A stretch of DNA of 50,092 bases from Nitrospirota bacterium (lineage in GTDB: Bacteria > Nitrospirota > Thermodesulfovibrionia > Thermodesulfovibrionales > Dissulfurispiraceae): contig JAJZPZ010000005.1 in NCBI GenBank assembly GCA_021847795.1, positions 1 through 50,092 on the forward strand, given 5' to 3'. The notes below the pieces were generated by a model. The model ran no database searches. It had not been told where the DNA came from and was given only the letters and a program-made list of their open reading frames with translations. Below, piece after piece: positions 1 to 10,243 of the stretch. Numbering within the stretch: position 1 is the stretch's first letter; each line of letters starts with the position of its first letter. The translations under genes and the position numbers were made by a program.

Positions 1-2151
1 GTAGATGCCATTGTGGTAAGAGGCGCACAAGGCACGCGGGTATTTTCTTTAAAGGGTGTGGAATCTTTCTATCGGACCATTGTGGAGAGCATTAATGAAG
101 GGGCTGCAACCCTCAACAGCAAAGGGATTGTACTCTATGCCAATACACGCTTTTCGGAGATGCTGAAATCCCCTCTGAAAAAAATACTGAGTGCCCCTTT
201 TGACACCTTTGTAATAAAAAAAGACAGGGATGCCTATTCGGAACTTCTGGGAAAGGGGTTTAAAAAAGGTTCGAGGGGAGAAGTTTCCCTTGCCAGGGGA
301 GGCAAGGCATCCTTCCAGGCATACATATCCTTGAATCCGCTGCTCATAGACGAGAAGCCCGGCGCAAGCGTAGTAGTTACGGACCTGACCGAAGTAAAGA
401 GAAAAGAAGCGCACATAAGAATATTGTATAAAAGGGTCCAGAGGGAACTCCAGGAGAGGAAGGAACTCGAGAAGATAAAGGAACATCGCGAATTTATCAA
501 TGCAGTTTTAAACAATGCGGGCTCCCTTATTGTTGTTGTGGACAGAAAAGGGAAAATTGTAATGTGTAATAATGCTTGTGAATCCCTGACCGGGCACAAA
601 CTCGATGAAGTCAAGGGTAAGCCTGCAAGGGACTTGTTCATGATTCCCGAAAAACCTGAATCCTTCAAAAAGGAAATGCAAAAGGCCCGGCCGGGCATCT
701 TCCCGGAGCAGCACGAAAGCCGCCTGAAGGCCAGGGATGGCGGATACAGAATCATCTCATGGACAAACACGGCAATAACCGGCGGAAGAGGGGCGGTCAG
801 GTATATCATCGCCACAGGCAACGATATTACCGAGAGAAAGAGGCTTGAGGAAGAAAACAGGCACTTGGCGCATCACGATCCCCTCACCGGCCTGCCCAAC
901 CGCAGACTCTTCATGGATGTCATCAACCTGGAACTGGCACAGGCACGCCGCAACCGGAAGAAGCTTGCGATACTCTTCCTGGACCTCGACCGCTTCAAGG
1001 AGATCAACGATACGCTGGGCCATGAGGCCGGCGATGAACTGCTGAAAGCGGTTTCCGAACGCCTCAAGGCAAGCATCAGGGAATCGGACACCGTGGCCCG
1101 TATCGGGGGAGATGAGTTCAACATTATCCTTGCCGACCTACCCCGCACAGAACACATCACCTCCGTTGCACAGAAGATTAAAGATTCCTTCAAGGAGCCC
1201 TTTGTGATTTCCGGGCACGAAATCCGCAGCACCACGAGCATCGGCATCAGTGTATATCCTGATGACAGCGAGAAAATAGATACGCTCTTCCGGTACGCCG
1301 ACATTGCCATGTATCACGCAAAAGAGATGGGAAGGAACATCGTGCAGTTCTATAACCCTGCAATCAATCTCCGCTCCATAGAAAGGACAAGGATGGAGGA
1401 CTATTTACGCCAGGCAGTTGCCAAAAGCGAACTCAGGGTGCACTACCAGCCCCAGGTCGATATCAAAACCGGCAGAATTATCTGCGCAGAGGCGCTGGTA
1501 AGATGGGAGCATCCTGTGGAGGGACTGCTCAAACCCGGCAGATTCATCCAGCTAGCCGAGGAGACGGGATTTATCACTGACATCGACGAGTGGATGCTCC
1601 GTACCGTTGGAGAGCAGGTCAGATCATGGAACAACGCCGGGATGCCTTCTCTCTGCATTACCGTAAACCTCTCGTCACGGCAGTTCCAAAACCCTGAGCT
1701 GACCCGGAAGACGGCGGACATTCTCCAGGAAACCGGCATGTCTCCCGATTGCCTGGATATCGAAATCACCGAGAGCATGGCAATGGCCGACATCGAATAT
1801 ACGGCAAGCCGCTTGAGGGAACTGGCTGACATGGGGGTCCGGATCTCCCTTGATGATTTCGGCACCGGGTATTCGCCTTTGATCTATCTGAAACGGCTGC
1901 CGATCAGGCGGCTTAAAATAGGCAGGCCCTTTATTCAGAATATTGCAACCGATACGAACGATCAGGCAATTGTTGCCGCAGTGGCCACCCTGGCACACGG
2001 TATGAAGTGGAGGGTAACGGCTGAAGGAGTGGAAACCGATGAGCAGCTCTCATCCCTGAATGAAACACAGTGCGATGAGGCGCAAGGATATCTTTTCAGC
2101 AGGCCTTTACCTGCAGAAGAGTTCAAAGAACTGCTGTCTGCCGGCAAATAA
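1..2151 (+). CDS. PAS-GGDEF-EAL cyclic-di-GMP signalling protein (5' end truncated by window)
   Basis: Frame is open to the window edge (VDAIVVRGAQGTRVFSLKG...). GGDEF motif RIGGDEF with upstream RESD I-site; EAL motif EALVRWEHP; DIEITES; DDFGTGY; AEGVE; QGYLFSRPL. Confidence 0.93.
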   Translation, partial: VDAIVVRGAQGTRVFSLKGVESFYRTIVESINEGAATLNSKGIVLYANTRFSEMLKSPLKKILSAPFDTFVIKKDRDAYSELLGKGFKKGSRGEVSLARGGKASFQAYISLNPLLIDEKPGASVVVTDLTEVKRKEAHIRILYKRVQRELQERKELEKIKEHREFINAVLNNAGSLIVVVDRKGKIVMCNNACESLTGHKLDEVKGKPARDLFMIPEKPESFKKEMQKARPGIFPEQHESRLKARDGGYRIISWTNTAITGGRGAVRYIIATGNDITERKRLEEENRHLAHHDPLTGLPNRRLFMDVINLELAQARRNRKKLAILFLDLDRFKEINDTLGHEAGDELLKAVSERLKASIRESDTVARIGGDEFNIILADLPRTEHITSVAQKIKDSFKEPFVISGHEIRSTTSIGISVYPDDSEKIDTLFRYADIAMYHAKEMGRNIVQFYNPAINLRSIERTRMEDYLRQAVAKSELRVHYQPQVDIKTGRIICAEALVRWEHPVEGLLKPGRFIQLAEETGFITDIDEWMLRTVGEQVRSWNNAGMPSLCITVNLSSRQFQNPELTRKTADILQETGMSPDCLDIEITESMAMADIEYTASRLRELADMGVRISLDDFGTGYSPLIYLKRLPIRRLKIGRPFIQNIATDTNDQAIVAAVATLAHGMKWRVTAEGVETDEQLSSLNETQCDEAQGYLFSRPLPAEEFKELLSAGK

Positions 2152-2200
2152 CCCGGCTGCTGAGGGAAGGCGGGAAAGCAGAGCGCGTGGTTGGCGCCGG

Positions 2201-2533
2201 TTACTCCTTTCCTGAAAGATAATCCCCGAGCATACCGCGACTGTGCTCATCATCGTGGCAGTATACGCAGAGGTTTTCCCAGTTTGAGCCGTCAGGCGGA
2301 TTGTTCCTGTGGTTTCCGTCCTTGTGATGCACGGTCAGGAGATGCCTGTTCGCGTGGTCGAACTCCCTGCCGCATTTTGCACAGATGAGGCCGTGTATCT
2401 TCAGCGACTGCTCGCGGTAATTGTTTAACGGGGCAGAGGACTTCTTCAGTTCGCTGACGATCTCTGCCGCAGACTTGTCTGCAGCAGGCTTTTTAGAAAC
2501 CGGCCTTCTGAAGGAGTAACGATTCCTGGACAT
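2201..2533 (-). CDS. HNH endonuclease family protein (YajD-like)
   Basis: CAKCGREF...LTVHHKDGNHRNNPPDGSNWENLCVYCHDDEHSR: HNH core with paired CxxC. Confidence 0.85.
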   Translation of the reverse strand: MSRNRYSFRRPVSKKPAADKSAAEIVSELKKSSAPLNNYREQSLKIHGLICAKCGREFDHANRHLLTVHHKDGNHRNNPPDGSNWENLCVYCHDDEHSRGMLGDYLSGKE

Positions 2534-2892
2534 GTTTTATTATACCGCAAAAAGGTGCAGGGGTGGGTTCGCCATCATGAAAGGAAGGAATGCCTCAAAG
2601 ATTAGCAGCATGCGATAAAATTATTGAGAGTGCCTGTTTTTCTGTTTCAGGCAGAAGTGGTGCTGTAATTGCCTTTATAGGGTGGGAGGGATCGGCACAA
2701 GGAATCGCACTGAAAGACTTTTCGGCACACCTTCCTCCCCTCTTCATTGTTTGGCCTGCGGATTATGGTCTTCAGGCCACAATGAGAATTTTCATGCATC
2801 AGCTGTTGTATTTTATTTCCCTCTATGTCATGATTTAATTAGATTTTCATGCAAATGCGAATCAACAACTTGAGCAAGGAGGTATGCACAAA

Positions 2893-3093
2893 ATGGCTAC
2901 CGGCACAGTAAAATGGTTTAATGATTCCAAGGGCTTCGGTTTTATCACCAGCGATGACGGGGGTGATGTATTTGTCCACCATTCTTCCATTCAGGGAAAT
3001 GGCTTCAAGTCCCTTGCCGAAGGTGACAGGGTCAGCTTTGACATCGAAAAAGGCCCCAAGGGCCCAAAGGCCGTGAATGTAACTAAGATTTAG
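2893..3093 (+). CDS. Cold-shock domain protein (CspA family)
   Basis: [41 protein letters not shown] about 10 nt upstream of this ATG favours 2893 over the ORF-track start 2884. Confidence 0.95.
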   Translation: MATGTVKWFNDSKGFGFITSDDGGDVFVHHSSIQGNGFKSLAEGDRVSFDIEKGPKGPKAVNVTKI

Positions 3094-3197
3094 TAAAAGG
3101 ATTCCTCCGTCTGCCTTTTGACACTTGCCAAGAAAACACCTGAGGCCGCCTCTGTTCCTTGCACGGTGTCATATTTTTCTTCATCCATACCAATTAA

Positions 3198-3244
3198 AAG
3201 GGCTGAAGGATGCGGGATACGGTTCCGCTTGCCCTTCAGCCCTT
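3198..3244. terminator. Bidirectional terminator-like hairpin between convergent csp and htpX
   Basis: AAGGGCTGAAGG ... CCTTCAGCCCTT inverted repeat followed by a T-rich stretch. Confidence 0.7.
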
Positions 3245-3259
3245 CTTTCTTTGTCTTTT

Positions 3260-4105
3260 TTATTTCCTGAGCGACATTGCTTCCAGGCGCGCTATTCTTT
3301 CCTCCATAGGTGGATGGGTGCTGAAGAGCTTCATAAGGCCCCCGCCGGTAAGCGGGTTGACAATAAACATGTGCGATGTTGCCGGATTGGCGTTCATGGG
3401 AATCCTCTGCGATGCCGCCTGCAGCTTTCTCAGCGCATCGGCAAGATACCGGGGATTGCCCGTAAGCCTTGCCCCGCCGTCATCTGCGCCGTACTCCCTC
3501 GACCGGGAGATCGCCATCTGAACAAGCATTGCTGCAATGGGGCCCACGATCATCATGACAATAGCTGCTACGGGGCTGCCACCCTCATCATCATCACGTC
3601 TGCCCCCGAAGATCATCGTCCACTGCGCCATCTGGGCCAGGTAGCTTATCGCCCCGGCAATAGTTGCAGCAACGGTGCTCACCAGAATGTCCCTGTGCTT
3701 GATGTGGGAAAGCTCATGGGCGAGCACCCCTTCCAGTTCCTCTCTCGAAAGGATCCTCCTAATACCTGTAGTTACCGCAACCGCCCCGTGTTCGGGGTTC
3801 CTCCCCGTGGCGAACGCATTGGGCTGGTCCTCATTCACAATGTACACCTTCGGCATGGGGAGGTCCGCCTTGTGCGCAAGCCTTCTGACTATCTCATAAA
3901 GCTCGGGCGCCTCTGATTCGCTCACCTCTTGTGCGCCGTACATTTTAAGCACTATTTTGTCACTGAACCAGTAAGATATAAAATTCATTCCGAACGCCAT
4001 GATAAGGGCGAATGTCATGCCCGACCTGCCGCCCAGCATGCCGCCGACGGCAACCAGCATGAGCGTCAATGCCACCATCAGAACCATTGTTTTAAGACCA
4101 TTCAT
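3260..4105 (-). CDS. htpX: HtpX-like membrane zinc metalloprotease
   Basis: N-terminal TM segments; [29 protein letters not shown] zinc-protease motif; full-length 281 aa. Confidence 0.95.
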   Translation of the reverse strand: MNGLKTMVLMVALTLMLVAVGGMLGGRSGMTFALIMAFGMNFISYWFSDKIVLKMYGAQEVSESEAPELYEIVRRLAHKADLPMPKVYIVNEDQPNAFATGRNPEHGAVAVTTGIRRILSREELEGVLAHELSHIKHRDILVSTVAATIAGAISYLAQMAQWTMIFGGRRDDDEGGSPVAAIVMMIVGPIAAMLVQMAISRSREYGADDGGARLTGNPRYLADALRKLQAASQRIPMNANPATSHMFIVNPLTGGGLMKLFSTHPPMEERIARLEAMSLRK

Positions 4106-4328
4106 GATATACCTCCGCTATCTCGTAATAATCAGGAAAAAGTAATTTTAATGTCCCTCTTTTAATTATACAATTTTCTTCTGAATAAAACCTTCACCAC
4201 GATTTTAGAGCAGCGGGTCAGACTGCCGGAAAGGCTTTCTCCGCAATAGCTTTAAAAGTATTCGCTTCATTGATTTTAAAGCCGAATAACCTCCGACCAG
4301 GCACTTTGGAGAAAAGGCCTGCGTGTTA

Positions 4329-4356
4329 TTGACATTTTCCAATGCCCTGTTATCAT
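4329..4356 (+). promoter_or_regulatory. Putative sigma70-type promoter upstream of the PEBP gene
   Basis: TTGACA (4329-4334), 16-bp spacer, TATCAT (4351-4356); the same arrangement occurs at 6549-6576. Confidence 0.45.
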
Positions 4357-4454
4357 TATGGTAGACAGGCAAAATACAGTAAGGAAGCGATCAGCGCATC
4401 CGCAGCAGCTGTTGTCTACTCCTCGTATCAACTACCATCATCAAGGAGGCAGCG

Positions 4455-4919
4455 ATGAATACACTTAAAATATCCAGCCCCGCATTCCAGAACAATGAGC
4501 CGATCCCGGACAAATATACCTGTGACGGGATGGATATAAACCCTCCACTTTTTTTTGAGAATATACCGCAGAAAGCCGGGTCCCTGGCATTGATCGTTGA
4601 CGATCCGGATGCCCCGGGAGGGACATGGGTCCACTGGGTGGTATGGAACATCAAACCGGACACAACGGAGATCAGGGAGAACTCGGTCCCCGAAGGCGCT
4701 CTGCAGGGAATGAATGACTTCAAAAAACATGACTTCGGAGGCCCCTGCCCCCCTTCCGGGGTGCACCGTTATTTTTTCAAGCTCTACGCCCTTGACACCA
4801 CGCTCAGCCTGCCGGCTGACTCGGAAAAATCAGATTTGGAAAAAGCCATGGACGGACATATAGTCGGACAGGGCGAATTCACCGGGCTGTATGAGAGGCA
4901 GAAAGTAGCGCACAAATAA
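4455..4919 (+). CDS. YbhB/YbcL family Raf kinase inhibitor-like (PEBP) protein
   Basis: LKISSPAFQNNEPIPDKYTCDGMDINPPL...DDPDAPGGTWVHWVVWNI...PPSGVHRYFFKLYALD. Confidence 0.95.
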   Translation: MNTLKISSPAFQNNEPIPDKYTCDGMDINPPLFFENIPQKAGSLALIVDDPDAPGGTWVHWVVWNIKPDTTEIRENSVPEGALQGMNDFKKHDFGGPCPPSGVHRYFFKLYALDTTLSLPADSEKSDLEKAMDGHIVGQGEFTGLYERQKVAHK

Positions 4920-4997
4920 CTCGCAAAGTCCACAGGCATCAACGGGAAAGGAGCGGCAATGCGGGGGCTCGCAAATTTCGCATGGCCGGTCGGATAG

Positions 4998-5030
4998 AAA
5001 GGCCCTCTGCATATCCTGCAGAAGGCCTTT
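4998..5030. terminator. Intrinsic terminator-like hairpin between convergent genes
   Basis: AAAGGCC(C)TCTGCA-tatcc-TGCAGA(A)GGCCTTT. Confidence 0.6.
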
Positions 5031-5043
5031 CCGCTGCTCTATG

Positions 5044-6426
5044 CTATTGCCTGGTTATCGTGTACTTACCGTCTTTGTCGAACTTGATCGCGGCATTCAG
5101 AAACCTGGTCCTGTAGCCGGCCTCTTTCAGAATCTGATATATCATCTCAGCCCTGACGCCGGTAGCGCAATGGGTGATGATTTCTTTGTCTTTCGGTATA
5201 TCTTTCAACCTGCCCCTGATGTTCCCTGCAGGTATGTTCATCGCCCCCTTCAGCATACCATCCGCTGCTTCATCTTCATCGCGCACATCAAGGATCAATT
5301 TATCGGCAGACGGTGATTCCGCTATTTTCCTGAACTCTTCAACCGGGATCTCTCCCGGCTTCAGCTTCGGCACATAGGAAATCTTTAATGCGACGTCGCC
5401 GGTGACGACAATATCGCCTGCGTTTTTCCATGCCCCCATTCCGCCTTCGAGCACGGTTGTGTTTGCATACCCCCATCCCCTGACGGTCTTGAACACATCA
5501 GCCGCTGCCTTTGTGTCATTGGCGTACAGGACAATAGGAGCAGATTTGTCATTGGGGAACTTTTCCTTTGCCTGGGCCATGTCCTTTGCCTGGATATCAA
5601 CGGCCCTGGGTATATGGCCCTTCTTCGCCTCATCAACAGGTCTCACATCCACAAGGACCGTCGGGATGTCCTTGCCCATGGTATCTTTGAGATACTCTGC
5701 CGAAGAAAAGACCATATTGCCCGAACCCTTCCATGCAGGCATCCCGTCAACAAATACCCGCACCTTCGTGTACCCTAATCTTCCCGCCTTATTGGCGGAA
5801 GAGGGGCTGAGCCGGCATGTAGGTCCTGCGCAGTAAAAAACGATAAGCTTGTCCTTTTCCTTCGGGAGCCTCTCCTTCAGCTTGTCGAACTCGGCGCCAC
5901 TGATACTGATCGCCCCCGGGATGTGCCCTTCGATGAAGCGGGGAAAAGGCCTCGAATCCACGAGAACAAAATTCCCCTTCTCAGGTCCTGCAGCGACAAG
6001 CTTTGCAAGCTCGTCAAGGCCCATAATTCTCTCAGGAGCGACCTTGACAGGCGGTTTGATTGTCAGGCTGACCGCATACAGGTTGCCCTCTTTCCGGGTG
6101 ATGGCGACGGCAACTTCTTTTTCCTTGGGGATCTTGCTCCACTTTTCCGCTCCGATAAGCTTCGTATCATCATCATAGTTCACCAGCCATGTTGCAGGGC
6201 CGACCTGCAGTTGAATGAGATCGGCCTTATTTGAGACACCGGTAAACAGCCCACGGATAATATTTTCATCCGGCTTATGGCACTGCCTGCAATTCGGCGC
6301 AATTTTAGGCTTATGCGGCGCTTCAGCTGCCGTGCCGATACTGCTGAACAGGAACAACCCTGCTGATACCAGGACGGCCGCAACTGATGCTATCCCTCTC
6401 TTGACCATACATCCTCCTGAATACAA
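5044..6426 (-). CDS. Exported protein with one CxxCH motif and three rhodanese-like domains
   Basis: Signal peptide; CRQCHKPDE; rhodanese-like blocks VDSRPFPRFIEGHIPGAISI...YCAGPTCRLS, VDVRPVDEAKKGHIPRAVDI...LYANDTK, LDVRDEDEAADGMLKGAMNIP...THCATGVRAE. Confidence 0.88.
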   Translation of the reverse strand: MYSGGCMVKRGIASVAAVLVSAGLFLFSSIGTAAEAPHKPKIAPNCRQCHKPDENIIRGLFTGVSNKADLIQLQVGPATWLVNYDDDTKLIGAEKWSKIPKEKEVAVAITRKEGNLYAVSLTIKPPVKVAPERIMGLDELAKLVAAGPEKGNFVLVDSRPFPRFIEGHIPGAISISGAEFDKLKERLPKEKDKLIVFYCAGPTCRLSPSSANKAGRLGYTKVRVFVDGMPAWKGSGNMVFSSAEYLKDTMGKDIPTVLVDVRPVDEAKKGHIPRAVDIQAKDMAQAKEKFPNDKSAPIVLYANDTKAAADVFKTVRGWGYANTTVLEGGMGAWKNAGDIVVTGDVALKISYVPKLKPGEIPVEEFRKIAESPSADKLILDVRDEDEAADGMLKGAMNIPAGNIRGRLKDIPKDKEIITHCATGVRAEMIYQILKEAGYRTRFLNAAIKFDKDGKYTITRQ

Positions 6427-6548
6427 AGAATTTATTCCGGTAAAGCCGGGGTTCTATAGTTTATAAACCACTTAACTTTGTGCCTTTTATATTAACTACA
6501 AGTTTAAAATAATTCAATTTAAAAGTTCCAGAAACAGAGGGTCTGATG

Positions 6549-6726
6549 TTGACATTTCCGGTCCTCCTGGTATCATTATGATAAAAAGGAAGTAACAGGA
6601 CAGAAGGCAAACATGAAAGGCCATATAATCGGGCAGGGGCAACTGATCGGCCTTTACAGGAAAAAGCAGGAAAGCAGGGGTCCATTCTCTCCTATTTCTT
6701 TCTTATCAGATAAACTCCGTCCCTGA
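6549..6726 (+). pseudogene. Remnant of a second PEBP-family gene: promoter-like segment plus C-terminal tail, core missing
   Basis: TTGACA-N16-TATCATTATG matches the arrangement at 4329-4360; ATG at 6613 encodes MKGHIIGQGQLIGLYRKKQ versus MDGHIVGQGEFTGLYERQK in the intact gene. Confidence 0.7.
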
Positions 6727-7327
6727 TAGTCAGCATCACCTTTTCCGCGCCCTTATCGTCCTTCACTCTTCGGTTAAAAGCCGCTATGGCGCGGCTTTCG
6801 CTGTCACGGGGGGAGATGACCCGCCCGCTCCAGAGCACATTGTCGGCAAGCATAATTCCGCCGGACCTGAGAATGCGCATGCCCTCGTCATAATAGGCAG
6901 GATAAGAGACCTTGTCTGCATCTATAAAAATGAAATCAGCGCTGCCGGCGGGTAATGTGAGCAGCGTTTCTATTGCAGGGCCGAGTTTCAATGTGATCTT
7001 ATGACCGTGAGGGCTTCTCCTGAAATATGATTGCGCGATGGAGGCATGCTCTTTCAATACCTCGCAGGTGACGATCTCTCCATCCTCGGGCAGCCCCTCC
7101 GCCATCATAAGCGCCGAGTAGCCTGTGAACGTGCCGATCTCAACGACCCGCTTCACTCCCGATACCGAGACCAGCATCTGCAGGAATCTGCCCTCTACCC
7201 TCCCGGTCAGCATCTGGGGAGCGGCTGTTTTCTTATAGGTCTCTTTCTCGAGTTCTTCAAGCAGCGGGGAAATGGGGCTGGTGTAATTTTTTACGTACCG
7301 CTCTATTTCTTTGGGCAGTAGCAGCAT
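6692..7327 (-). CDS. Class I SAM-dependent O-methyltransferase (COMT-like family 3)
   Basis: VVEIGTFTGYSALMMAEGLPEDGEIVTCE...ADFIFIDADKVSYPAYYDEGMRILRSGGIMLADNVLWSGRV. Start chosen at MLLLPKEIERYV. Confidence 0.92.
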   Translation of the reverse strand: MLLLPKEIERYVKNYTSPISPLLEELEKETYKKTAAPQMLTGRVEGRFLQMLVSVSGVKRVVEIGTFTGYSALMMAEGLPEDGEIVTCEVLKEHASIAQSYFRRSPHGHKITLKLGPAIETLLTLPAGSADFIFIDADKVSYPAYYDEGMRILRSGGIMLADNVLWSGRVISPRDSESRAIAAFNRRVKDDKGAEKVMLTIRDGVYLIRKK

Positions 7328-7570
7328 CAGACCTTCAACCCTAACCGGCCGGCAGCCGTCCCTTTCAACATAAGGAAAGTTTAACAAAACTGCTGCAATT
7401 GTCAAGAAACAGGGGTCCAGGGCAGCGGGAACTTCATGCTTCCCTTGAGAATCTGTGATACAATTAAAAATAATCGGAAAAGCCCTTCTTATCAGAAGGG
7501 TTTAGAGTTGTCCATAACACTTACTGTTCACCCGGCACTATCGCCAAGAGCAGGCTGCGGTTAAAGTCAT

Positions 7571-10150
7571 ATGCAAAAAAAACCATCCCCGGCAGACAAA
7601 AACAAATCCCGACAAGGGGAGTCTGCGGTCCTCGTAAAACAGCACGGGCGCAATCCGGGCAATCATACCGGGAGCAGGAAGGCAGAAGAAGCTTTAAAGG
7701 AAAGCGTGAGGAAATTGGCCGAAGCGCAGCGGCTTGCCCATCTCGGCAGCTGGGAGTGGGACACTTCTTCTGATAAAATAACATGGTCGGATGAACTCTA
7801 CCGCATCTTCGGCCTCGGTAAGCAGGAATTCGGGGGAACGTATCAGCGCTTTCTTGAGCTCATCCATCCGGACGACCGCAGGCGCGTTGCTGGAGCGATC
7901 AGGAATTCACTCAAAGACAGGCAGCCTTTTGACTTTTTCCACAGGACGATCCGTCCTGATGGCTCCCTCCGCATACTCCACTGCAAGGGGCGGGTTTTCA
8001 CTGATAAAGGCGGAAACATCACAAAAATGTCAGGAACAGCCCAGGACGTGACCGAGATCAAGCTCGCTGAGGAGGCGCTGCGGGATTCGGAAGAGCGGCA
8101 CAGGCTCCTGTTCGAGAGCAGTCCGCAGCCCATGTGGGTCTATGATCTCGAAACCCTTGAGTTTTTAGCCGTCAACAATGCAGCTGTCAGTCACTACGGT
8201 TATTCCCGCGAGGAATTCCTCAGCATGACCATAAAGGACATTCGCCCGGAAGAAGAGGTTCCAAGCCTCCTGGAGGAAGTTGCAAAGCTTCCCCCGGGAA
8301 TCAGGGTATCACGGGGATGGAAGCACAGGAAAAGAGACGGAACGCTCATTGATGTGGAAATCACCTCTCATGATATCGTATTCAGCGGGAAAAGCGCGCG
8401 GCTCGTCCTGGCAAAGGACATCACCAGCCAGAAGCTGGCAGAGGAGAGGCTGAGGGAGGAAAAGGGCAAGGCACAAAGATACCTGGACATCGCGGGCGTC
8501 ATGCTCCTGGCTCTTGACAGGGACGGGAGGGTTACCATGATAAACAAAAAGGGATGCGAGATCCTGGGACATGACGAGGCAGAGGTCATAGGGAAAAACT
8601 GGGTCGACACGTATATACCGGACAAAATAAGGGGCCGGGTAAAAGATGCCTTTTCCGCACTGATGTCCGGCAGTACACGACAGTATGAATATTTTGAGAG
8701 TCCCATCCTTACCGGAAAGGGAGAAGAAAAGCTCATTGCATGGCACACGGTGCTCGTCAAAGACGGGCCGGACAGGGTAACAGGCACGCTAAGCTCAGGA
8801 GAGGATATAACCGAGAGCAGGAGGATGGAAGAGGCAATCCGGTTTAATGCGTACTACGATATCCTGACGGGACTGCCGAACCGGGCGCTCCTTATAGACC
8901 ATATCATCTTTGCGCTGGACCAGGCGCAGCAGGCCCGGCAGATGATGGCGATTGTATATGTGGACCTCGACCGCTTCAAGAACGTTACCGATTCCCTGGG
9001 CCATGTCCTCGGAGACGAACTCCTGAAAACCGCGGCTGCGCGCCTGAAAACCGCGGCAAGCGAAGCCAATACCATTGCCCGCATCGGAGGCGATGAATAC
9101 GCCCTGCTGCTGTCGCGCATAACCCATGAGGACGATGCGGCAGACGTTGCGAAAAAAATCCTTGCCGCTTTCAGGAAGCCCTGGATGATCGACTCCCACA
9201 CAGCCCATGTTACGGCCAGCGTAGGCATCAGCATCTATCCCAATGACGGCAATGATGCCGAGACCTTGCTGAGAAACGCCGATATCGCGATGTCACAGGT
9301 CAAAGAGCATGGGAGGAACAATTACCAATTTTATAATTCGGCAATGAATTTCAGGGTCCTGGAACGGGTGCGGATGGAAAACAGTATTCGTTACGCGCTG
9401 GAACACGGCGGTTTTACGCTCTTCTACCAGCCGCTGATAAATATGGATACAAAACAGTTGACCGGGCTGGAGGCGCTCATACGCTGGAAGCATCCGAAGC
9501 TCGGGATGCTCGAACCGATACAGTTCATCCGACTGGCTGAAGATACAGGTCTCATCATCCCTATAGGCGAATGGGTGTTCCATACTGCCTGCGCGCAAAT
9601 CAAGAGGTGGGAAAAGGCAGGGTTCTCCCCTGTCTGTGTATCGGTAAATCTCTCGGCCGGCCAGTTCCTGCAGCCGGACCTCGTGGGAATGGTCTCCCGG
9701 GTGCTGGAAGAGACCGGCCTGGATTCAAGATGCCTTGATATCGAGATCACGGAGAGCACTGCGATGCAGGACATCGAAACCACCCTGCCGAGACTGGCAG
9801 AACTGAACAACCTTGGAATCCGTTTCTCAATTGATGATTTCGGCACCGGCTACTCGTCGCTCAGCTATTTGAAGAAGCTGCCCATACAAAAGTTGAAAAT
9901 TGATAAATCCTTTATTGCCGGCCTCATGCTGGACCCCGATTATAAAGCTATTGTGCATGCCGTCATTGTCATGGCGCACAATCTGAAGTTGGGCGTTATT
10001 GCAGAAGGCGTGGAGAACGAGGAACAATTCTCCTTCCTGCATGCGACCAAATGTGATGAGATGCAGGGATACCTGTTCAGCAGGCCCCTGCCCCCGGAAG
10101 AGGTCGAAAGATTCCTGGCTGCAGGCAAACCCCACACCCAACCGAAATGA
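7571..10150 (+). CDS. Multi-PAS GGDEF-EAL protein
   Basis: Three PAS-like blocks, ARIGGDEY, EALIRWKHP, VNLSAGQF, DIEITEST, DDFGTGYSSL, LKIDKSF, AEGVE, QGYLFSRPL. Confidence 0.95.
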   Translation: MQKKPSPADKNKSRQGESAVLVKQHGRNPGNHTGSRKAEEALKESVRKLAEAQRLAHLGSWEWDTSSDKITWSDELYRIFGLGKQEFGGTYQRFLELIHPDDRRRVAGAIRNSLKDRQPFDFFHRTIRPDGSLRILHCKGRVFTDKGGNITKMSGTAQDVTEIKLAEEALRDSEERHRLLFESSPQPMWVYDLETLEFLAVNNAAVSHYGYSREEFLSMTIKDIRPEEEVPSLLEEVAKLPPGIRVSRGWKHRKRDGTLIDVEITSHDIVFSGKSARLVLAKDITSQKLAEERLREEKGKAQRYLDIAGVMLLALDRDGRVTMINKKGCEILGHDEAEVIGKNWVDTYIPDKIRGRVKDAFSALMSGSTRQYEYFESPILTGKGEEKLIAWHTVLVKDGPDRVTGTLSSGEDITESRRMEEAIRFNAYYDILTGLPNRALLIDHIIFALDQAQQARQMMAIVYVDLDRFKNVTDSLGHVLGDELLKTAAARLKTAASEANTIARIGGDEYALLLSRITHEDDAADVAKKILAAFRKPWMIDSHTAHVTASVGISIYPNDGNDAETLLRNADIAMSQVKEHGRNNYQFYNSAMNFRVLERVRMENSIRYALEHGGFTLFYQPLINMDTKQLTGLEALIRWKHPKLGMLEPIQFIRLAEDTGLIIPIGEWVFHTACAQIKRWEKAGFSPVCVSVNLSAGQFLQPDLVGMVSRVLEETGLDSRCLDIEITESTAMQDIETTLPRLAELNNLGIRFSIDDFGTGYSSLSYLKKLPIQKLKIDKSFIAGLMLDPDYKAIVHAVIVMAHNLKLGVIAEGVENEEQFSFLHATKCDEMQGYLFSRPLPPEEVERFLAAGKPHTQPK

Positions 10151-10243
10151 CAGGACAATGGCTTGACAGACAGAACAAGGGCGCTTGACTCCTGCAGGCG
10201 CTCATGGTAAGTTTTAGTACTGAGCTTTTACAAGGAGGCCCTG

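Noticed and set aside
873-1310. Minus-strand ORFs inside the GGDEF-EAL genes (also 8368-8787, 9424-9846)
   Set aside because: Shadow ORFs of high-confidence coding sequence.
2590-2892. Structured 5' UTR / RNA thermometer upstream of the cold-shock gene
   Set aside because: Small hairpins exist (TGGCCTG...CAGGCCA), but I cannot see clear SD pairing; would need folding and conservation data.
3125-3916. 263-aa plus-strand ORF
   Set aside because: Antisense to htpX; no recognisable domain.
7478-7503. Hairpin AAAGCCCTTCT-tatc-AGAAGGGTTT as terminator
   Set aside because: Lies in a divergent promoter region rather than at a gene end; possible operator but no further support.
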